A DNA stretch of 64,000 nt from an uncultured Caldilineales bacterium (GTDB taxonomy: Bacteria > Chloroflexota > Anaerolineae > JAAEKA01). Location: positions 16,474 to 80,473 of the forward strand of contig CALESQ010000018.1 of the NCBI GenBank assembly GCA_937907455.1. Reading direction: 5' to 3'. The position numbers and the translations under genes were made by a program. The notes under the pieces are model-generated. The model searched no databases. It was given only the letters and a program-made list of their open reading frames with translations, and was not told the DNA's origin. Position 1 is the first letter of the stretch, and each line of letters starts with the position of its first letter. This document shows positions 60,273 to 64,000 of this stretch, piece by piece.

Positions 60273-61394
60273 ATGTATCTTGAAATCCATCTGATTCAGA
60301 ACTTTGCTCCCGCCAACCTCAATCGTGACGATACCAATAACCCAAAAGATTGTGAATTTGGCGGCGTACGTCGCGCTCGCATTTCATCCCAGTGTATCAA
60401 GCGTGCAATTCGCAGCGAGCCAGTCTTTGCTGAAACCACCGGTGTAGAGGTCGGTGAACGCACAAAACGCGTAGTCGAGCGCTTAAGCAAGCAAATCGGC
60501 AATCGGCAACCGCAGGAGGAAATTGCCACTATTCTACCGACTGTAGTTGAGAAACTTTTAAGCAAGATGGATAAGGACGGCCAACGTACTGCCGTTCTGC
60601 TCTACTTCAGTGCTGCAGAAGTAGAAACCATCAGTACGCGCATTCTGGAAAACTGGCAGGAGTTAGCCAACGAGCAAAAACGTCCAGGCGTGGCTGATCG
60701 TCTGGCTAAAGAAATCGTGAAAGAAACTAAGGGACGCACCAGTGCGCCCGACATCGCCTTGTTTGGTCGCATGTTGGCAGAAAAACCTGAACTCAATATT
60801 AACGCAGCTTGTCAGGTAGCTCATGCTCTGTCTACCCACCGCGTAGCTATGGAAATGGATTTCTACACTGCTGTAGACGATCTTAACCCGGATGACAGTG
60901 CTGGCGCGGGCATGATGGGTTTCACCGGTTACAACAGCTCCTGCTTCTACCGTTATGCCCGCTTGGATTGGGAACAATTGCTTAAGAATCTAGACGGCGA
61001 CACTAATCTTGCTGTCAAGACAGTAAAGGGGTTCTTGCAAGCTTCAGTTCAGGCTGTTCCCACCGGCAAACAGAATTCCTTTGCCGCGCAAAATCCCCCA
61101 AGCTTTTTGCTGGCTGTAGTGCGCGAGGGTGGCAACTCCTGGTCGCTTGCAAATGCGTTTGAAAAGCCCGTGCGTGCTTTAGGTGATTCTGGTCTGGTTC
61201 AGCCCTCAGTCAAAGCTTTAGACAGTTACTGGGGACGCTTGTCCGAGGTCTATGGGGTGAATTCTATTAAACTGGCCGTCGCATTAACACTTGATGAGAA
61301 TATTGAGCTTTCTCACCTGAAAGACGCACGCGTTGAAAACCTGCAAAAGTGGGTGGAAGCTATAGCTGCTACGATGCAGGAGAAAAGCGCATGA
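60273..61394 (+). CDS. casC: Type I-E Cascade backbone Cse4/CasC (Cas7e)
   Basis: The 373-residue backbone subunit, six copies of which form the crRNA-binding helix. The family start MYLEIHLIQNFAPANLNRDD is intact, followed by GGVRRARISSQCIKRAIRSE (RNA-binding palm) and RTSAPDIALFGRMLAEKPEL. MEMDFYTAVDDLNPDDSAGA and MMGFTGYNSSCFYRYARLDW belong to the finger/thumb region. AAGGAG lies 7 bases before the ATG. The stop overlaps casD by four bases (ATGA). Confidence 0.97.
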   Translation: MYLEIHLIQNFAPANLNRDDTNNPKDCEFGGVRRARISSQCIKRAIRSEPVFAETTGVEVGERTKRVVERLSKQIGNRQPQEEIATILPTVVEKLLSKMDKDGQRTAVLLYFSAAEVETISTRILENWQELANEQKRPGVADRLAKEIVKETKGRTSAPDIALFGRMLAEKPELNINAACQVAHALSTHRVAMEMDFYTAVDDLNPDDSAGAGMMGFTGYNSSCFYRYARLDWEQLLKNLDGDTNLAVKTVKGFLQASVQAVPTGKQNSFAAQNPPSFLLAVVREGGNSWSLANAFEKPVRALGDSGLVQPSVKALDSYWGRLSEVYGVNSIKLAVALTLDENIELSHLKDARVENLQKWVEAIAATMQEKSA

Positions 61395-62077
61395 ATGTCT
61401 TACTCCTGCGTCTGTGTGGGCCAATGCAGTCGTGGGGTGTCCAAAGCCGGTTCAGTGTGCGCGACACAGGGTTAGAACCTTCCAAAAGTGGAGTCGTGGG
61501 ATTACTGGCAGCCGCATTGGGTCGGCAGCGTCATACAAACATCGCCGATTTAGCACAACTACGCATGGCAGTCAGGGTAGATGTCGAAGGTATTCTGCGC
61601 TACGACTATCACACTGCGCAGAATGTACTTAAAGCCAGCGGCAGCCTCAAAGACACTGAGCCGTCCCGTCGCTATTATCTAGCCGATGCCCGCTTTCTGG
61701 TTGCATTAGCTGGAGACGACCTGAACCTCTTGCAACACTTGCTTGAGGCTCTGCTCAACCCAATATGGCCTTTGTTTTTAGGACGCAAGGCCTTTGTGCC
61801 TAGTATACCGCCAGCAATAGCGCAAGGACTTCTGCAACATTCTGAGTTGTTACCTGTCTTGCGGAGCGCTTGCTGGTTAGGATCGAGGCTGGATCAAATG
61901 CCCACACAGTTGCGAATAACGCTCGAAGATCCGCTTGGTACAGAACTACGTCAAGATCAGCCGATTTCGTTTTCTGAGCGACAATTTGTACCGCGTCGGG
62001 TAAGAACACTTTTTGTTTCTACAGAAGGAATGAAGCCTTTTGATGAGAAGGAGGTGCTATGTACCTCTCCCGCTTAA
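61391..62077 (+). CDS. casD: Type I-E Cascade subunit CasD (Cas5e)
   Basis: The 228-residue subunit that binds the 5' handle of crRNA. It starts MNVLLLRLCGPMQSWGVQSR, the Cas5e signature, with FSVRDTGLEPSKSGVVGLLA following, and YYLADARFLVALAG, PLFLGRKAFVPSIP and RVRTLFVSTEGMKPF later. The longer frame starting at 61349 is rejected; ATG 61391 overlaps the casC stop. Its last 19 bases overlap casE, so the two are translationally coupled. Confidence 0.95.
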   Translation: MNVLLLRLCGPMQSWGVQSRFSVRDTGLEPSKSGVVGLLAAALGRQRHTNIADLAQLRMAVRVDVEGILRYDYHTAQNVLKASGSLKDTEPSRRYYLADARFLVALAGDDLNLLQHLLEALLNPIWPLFLGRKAFVPSIPPAIAQGLLQHSELLPVLRSACWLGSRLDQMPTQLRITLEDPLGTELRQDQPISFSERQFVPRRVRTLFVSTEGMKPFDEKEVLCTSPA

Positions 62078-62712
62078 TCCTCAACCCGCGCAGCCGGCAG
62101 GTGCAGCGCGAGCTGGCTGAGCCATACCAGATGCATCGTTCAATCATGCAAGCCTTCTCTACTGGGTTACAGGAAAACGAAGAACGCGTCCTTTGGCGTG
62201 TGGATGAGCATCCTCAACTCGGCTTGATGCTATTGGTGCAGTCGTGGTGCATGCCCGATTGGGCTAACCTAACCGATGGGTATCTGCGTCCTTTAAGCCA
62301 GCCTAATCCGGCTATAAAGTCTTTTGAACCGGTGGTGAATCCAGGTCAACTGTTGCGCTTTCGTCTGCGCGCCAATCCAACGGCCAAGCGTCGTCCGGAA
62401 TCATCCGCTGAACGGAAGCGAATGGCGCTATACAAGGATGAAGAGCAACTTGCCTGGTTGCAACGCAAGGCAAGTGCAGCTGGCTTCGAGCCTGTCTCCA
62501 TCAATCTGGTCAGCGAAGGTAACAACGCAGGCAGAAAATCCAAGGATGGCAAAACCTATGCCCTAACGCTGCTGGCCGTGCGTTTTGATGGTGTTTTGCG
62601 CGTTACCGATCCTGCGGCTCTGATGAGTGCAGTACAAGCTGGCATCGGCAGCGGCAAAGGACTGGGGTTTGGGCTGCTGTCATTAGCCCCTGCTGAACCC
62701 GACGCTTCATAG
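62059..62712 (+). CDS. casE: Type I-E crRNA endoribonuclease CasE (Cas6e)
   Basis: The 217-residue enzyme that cuts the CRISPR transcript at the base of the repeat hairpin and stays on the 3' handle. N-terminal MYLSRLILNPRSRQVQREL is typical, and the catalytic His is in PYQMHRSIMQAF. The C-terminal glycine-rich loop GIGSGKGLGFGLLSL marks the ferredoxin-like RAMP fold. The basic stretch LRANPTAKRRPESSAERKR may bind the repeat. The start overlaps casD by 19 bases; an AAGGAGG site lies 7 bases before the ATG. Confidence 0.95.
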   Translation: MYLSRLILNPRSRQVQRELAEPYQMHRSIMQAFSTGLQENEERVLWRVDEHPQLGLMLLVQSWCMPDWANLTDGYLRPLSQPNPAIKSFEPVVNPGQLLRFRLRANPTAKRRPESSAERKRMALYKDEEQLAWLQRKASAAGFEPVSINLVSEGNNAGRKSKDGKTYALTLLAVRFDGVLRVTDPAALMSAVQAGIGSGKGLGFGLLSLAPAEPDAS

Positions 62713-62751
62713 ACTGTTTTTGCACTTTAATAACTATATAGGAGTAATGCT

Positions 62752-63690
62752 ATGCGCATTCGCGATCTGCATGATCTGCCCAAACTGCGCGATGGGCTAA
62801 GTTATCTTTATCTGGAACACTGTGTTATCGAACAAAAGTACAAGGCCGTTGAAGCGATTGACAAAGAACATGGCCGAACTTTGCTGCCTGCGGCTGCCCT
62901 CGCTGTGCTGATGCTGGGACCGGGGACCAGTATCAGCCACGAGGCGGTCAAAACATTATGCGACAACGGCTGCTCATTGCTTTGGTGTGGCGAAGAGGGC
63001 GTGCGCTTGTATGCCAACGGCGTTGGCGAAACACGCAAAGGCTACCGCCTGATCCGTCAGGCTGAGCTGGTGAGCGATCCGGCGAAACGCATGGAAGTCA
63101 TTGCTCGCATGTATCGGTACCGTTTTGATGAAGAGCTTGAATCTGACTTGAGCCTGGAGCAGGTGCGCGGCTATGAGGGAGTTCGGGTACGCAAAGCCTA
63201 TGCCCAAGCCAGTGAAAAGTTTGCTGTTCCCTGGTCTGGCCGGCGTTACGATCGGGGAGACTGGGCCAAAGCCGATCCGATTAACCGTGCTCTTTCCACA
63301 GCCAATGCATGCCTCAACGGGCTGTGTCATGCCGCCATTGTCTCGGCAGGTTATTCACCTGGCCTTGGCTTTATTCATACCGGTAAGCAACTTTCCTTTG
63401 TTTACGATATTGCCGATCTCTATAAAACCGAGATTACCGTGCCGTTGGCTTTTCGTTTAACCGCCGAGTCACCCTTACATCTCGAAACACGCATACGGCA
63501 TACCTGCCGTGATCTCTTTCGCGAAGTTCAATTGCTGGCTCGTATTCTGCCCGATATAGATAAAATGCTGGCTGTTCTGCCAACCAGTGATAATCTGGAT
63601 GAGATAGCTGAAAGCGATCCGGCTTGGCCCGCTGAGCTTTGGTCAGACTTAACCCTCACTATGGAGGAAACACTTCAATGGTCGTCATGA
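62752..63690 (+). CDS. cas1: Type I-E CRISPR integrase Cas1
   Basis: The 312-residue integrase of the Cas1-Cas2 spacer-capture complex. The start LPKLRDGLSYLYLEHCVIEQ is I-E specific. Catalytic residues are Glu in RGYEGVRVRKAY, His in GFIHTGKQLSFVYDI and Asp in the same segment (DIADLYK). AGGAG lies about 8 bases before the ATG. The gene overlaps cas2 by 13 bases. Length and motifs suggest an active enzyme. Confidence 0.96.
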   Translation: MRIRDLHDLPKLRDGLSYLYLEHCVIEQKYKAVEAIDKEHGRTLLPAAALAVLMLGPGTSISHEAVKTLCDNGCSLLWCGEEGVRLYANGVGETRKGYRLIRQAELVSDPAKRMEVIARMYRYRFDEELESDLSLEQVRGYEGVRVRKAYAQASEKFAVPWSGRRYDRGDWAKADPINRALSTANACLNGLCHAAIVSAGYSPGLGFIHTGKQLSFVYDIADLYKTEITVPLAFRLTAESPLHLETRIRHTCRDLFREVQLLARILPDIDKMLAVLPTSDNLDEIAESDPAWPAELWSDLTLTMEETLQWSS

Positions 63691-63956
63691 TCCTGGAATC
63701 GGTTAGCCCCTCCCTTCGTGGTGAACTGACTCGCTGGCTGATCGAACCCCATCCGGGTGTTTTCATCGGTCATTTGTCTGGCATGGTGCGTGATCGCCTC
63801 TGGGACAAATGTTGTAAAGCAACAGCTCAAGGAGCTATTCTGCAAGCCTGGACAACCAATAATGAACAACGCTTTGATATACGTACCTATGGCTCAACCC
63901 GACGCGAAATTGTCAACCTGGACGGGCTACAACTCGTCCGCGTACCTTCTGGGTGA
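63678..63956 (+). CDS. cas2: Type I-E CRISPR protein Cas2
   Basis: A 92-residue Cas2e, the dimer bridging two Cas1 dimers. MVVMILESVSPSLRGELTRW and HPGVFIGHLSGMVRDRLWDK are the I-E hallmarks; NNEQRFDIRTYGSTRREIVN and the DGLQLVRVPSG end complete the fold. ATGGAGGA at 63661-63668 provides the ribosome binding site for ATG 63678, inside cas1. The gene ends 15 bases before the first CRISPR repeat. Confidence 0.94.
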   Translation: MVVMILESVSPSLRGELTRWLIEPHPGVFIGHLSGMVRDRLWDKCCKATAQGAILQAWTTNNEQRFDIRTYGSTRREIVNLDGLQLVRVPSG

Positions 63957-63971
63957 ACATAATGTCGAAGG

Positions 63972-64000
63972 GTATTCCCCACACGCGTGGGGGTGAACCG
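63972..64000 (+). CRISPR. First type I-E CRISPR repeat (array runs out of the window)
   Basis: One 29-base repeat that begins GTATTCCCCACACGCGTGGG and ends with the 5' handle GTGAACCG, with the CCCCAC-ACGC-GTGGGG hairpin cut by Cas6e. It is identical in layout to I-E repeats in actinobacteria and Chloroflexota. Only the first copy is inside the window, so repeat number and spacers cannot be seen. The handle orientation shows transcription in the plus direction, away from cas2. The leader would have to be in the 15 bases before it or inside cas2. Confidence 0.88.

Overview
The window looks like a chromosomal segment of a high-GC Chloroflexota bacterium (Anaerolineae/Caldilineae-like). The evidence is a cluster of giant hydrophobic DUF2298 ('Chlor_Arch_YYY') proteins and a TIGR03663/Agl23-type membrane protein, typical of Chloroflexota and some archaea; a TopA with two extra N-terminal DUF5679-like zinc ribbons; Ala/Leu-rich proteins; and clan CD (caspase-like) peptidase genes. 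The species is not determined. No rRNA or tRNA gene was seen.

Layout. 1-2706: truncated hisH, an unknown gene and an M24 peptidase. 2725-19647: a YabE-like cell-wall protein, then a cell-surface glycosylation-type cluster (two DUF2298 proteins, a TPR/M50 protease, a GT-C-like membrane protein, an Agl23-like protein with a six-bladed NHL propeller). 19647-23107: GNAT-like protein, MltG, SET-domain protein, EamA exporter. 23108-27037: a leftward potDBCA polyamine ABC operon behind a strong promoter. 27228-34143: two lipoproteins, an aldo/keto reductase, MutY and ornithine aminotransferase. 34458-43258: a rightward housekeeping run (Nudix, rpsP-khpA, rimM, dprA, topA, xerC, a membrane protein, a lipoate/octanoate ligase). 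43293-48124: metF, an MFS transporter and mutS, all leftward.

48390-53959 is a leftward four-gene operon: SufS-like aminotransferase, clostripain (C11) peptidase, a small Pepco-like protein and a CHAT protease. Two different caspase-fold peptidases plus a small cofactor-like domain suggest a biological-conflict (defence or regulated death) system.

54204-64000 is a type I-E CRISPR-Cas locus: a small winged-helix protein, then a 1213-residue protein joining a complete WYL transcription regulator in frame to a complete Cas3, then casA, B, C, D, E, cas1, cas2 and the first CRISPR repeat at the very end of the window. The WYL half has the GC-rich composition of the chromosome; base composition falls soon after the junction. 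An internal Shine-Dalgarno-like site precedes the first Cas3 codon, so the locus may make both the fusion and free Cas3. The winged-helix promoter and the WYL-Cas3 promoter share the 9-mer TTGGCAACA at the same place relative to the -10 box. The first repeat starts only 15 bases after cas2, which leaves almost no room for a separate leader.

Intergenic DNA is rich in short repeats. The most striking is a TACCCGCCTCCGGCG family that always reads in the direction of the gene whose start codon follows it (M24 peptidase, Agl23-like gene, mutS). Several leaders (rocD, rpsP, mutY) carry intrinsic-terminator-like hairpins directly before the coding region, which suggests attenuation.
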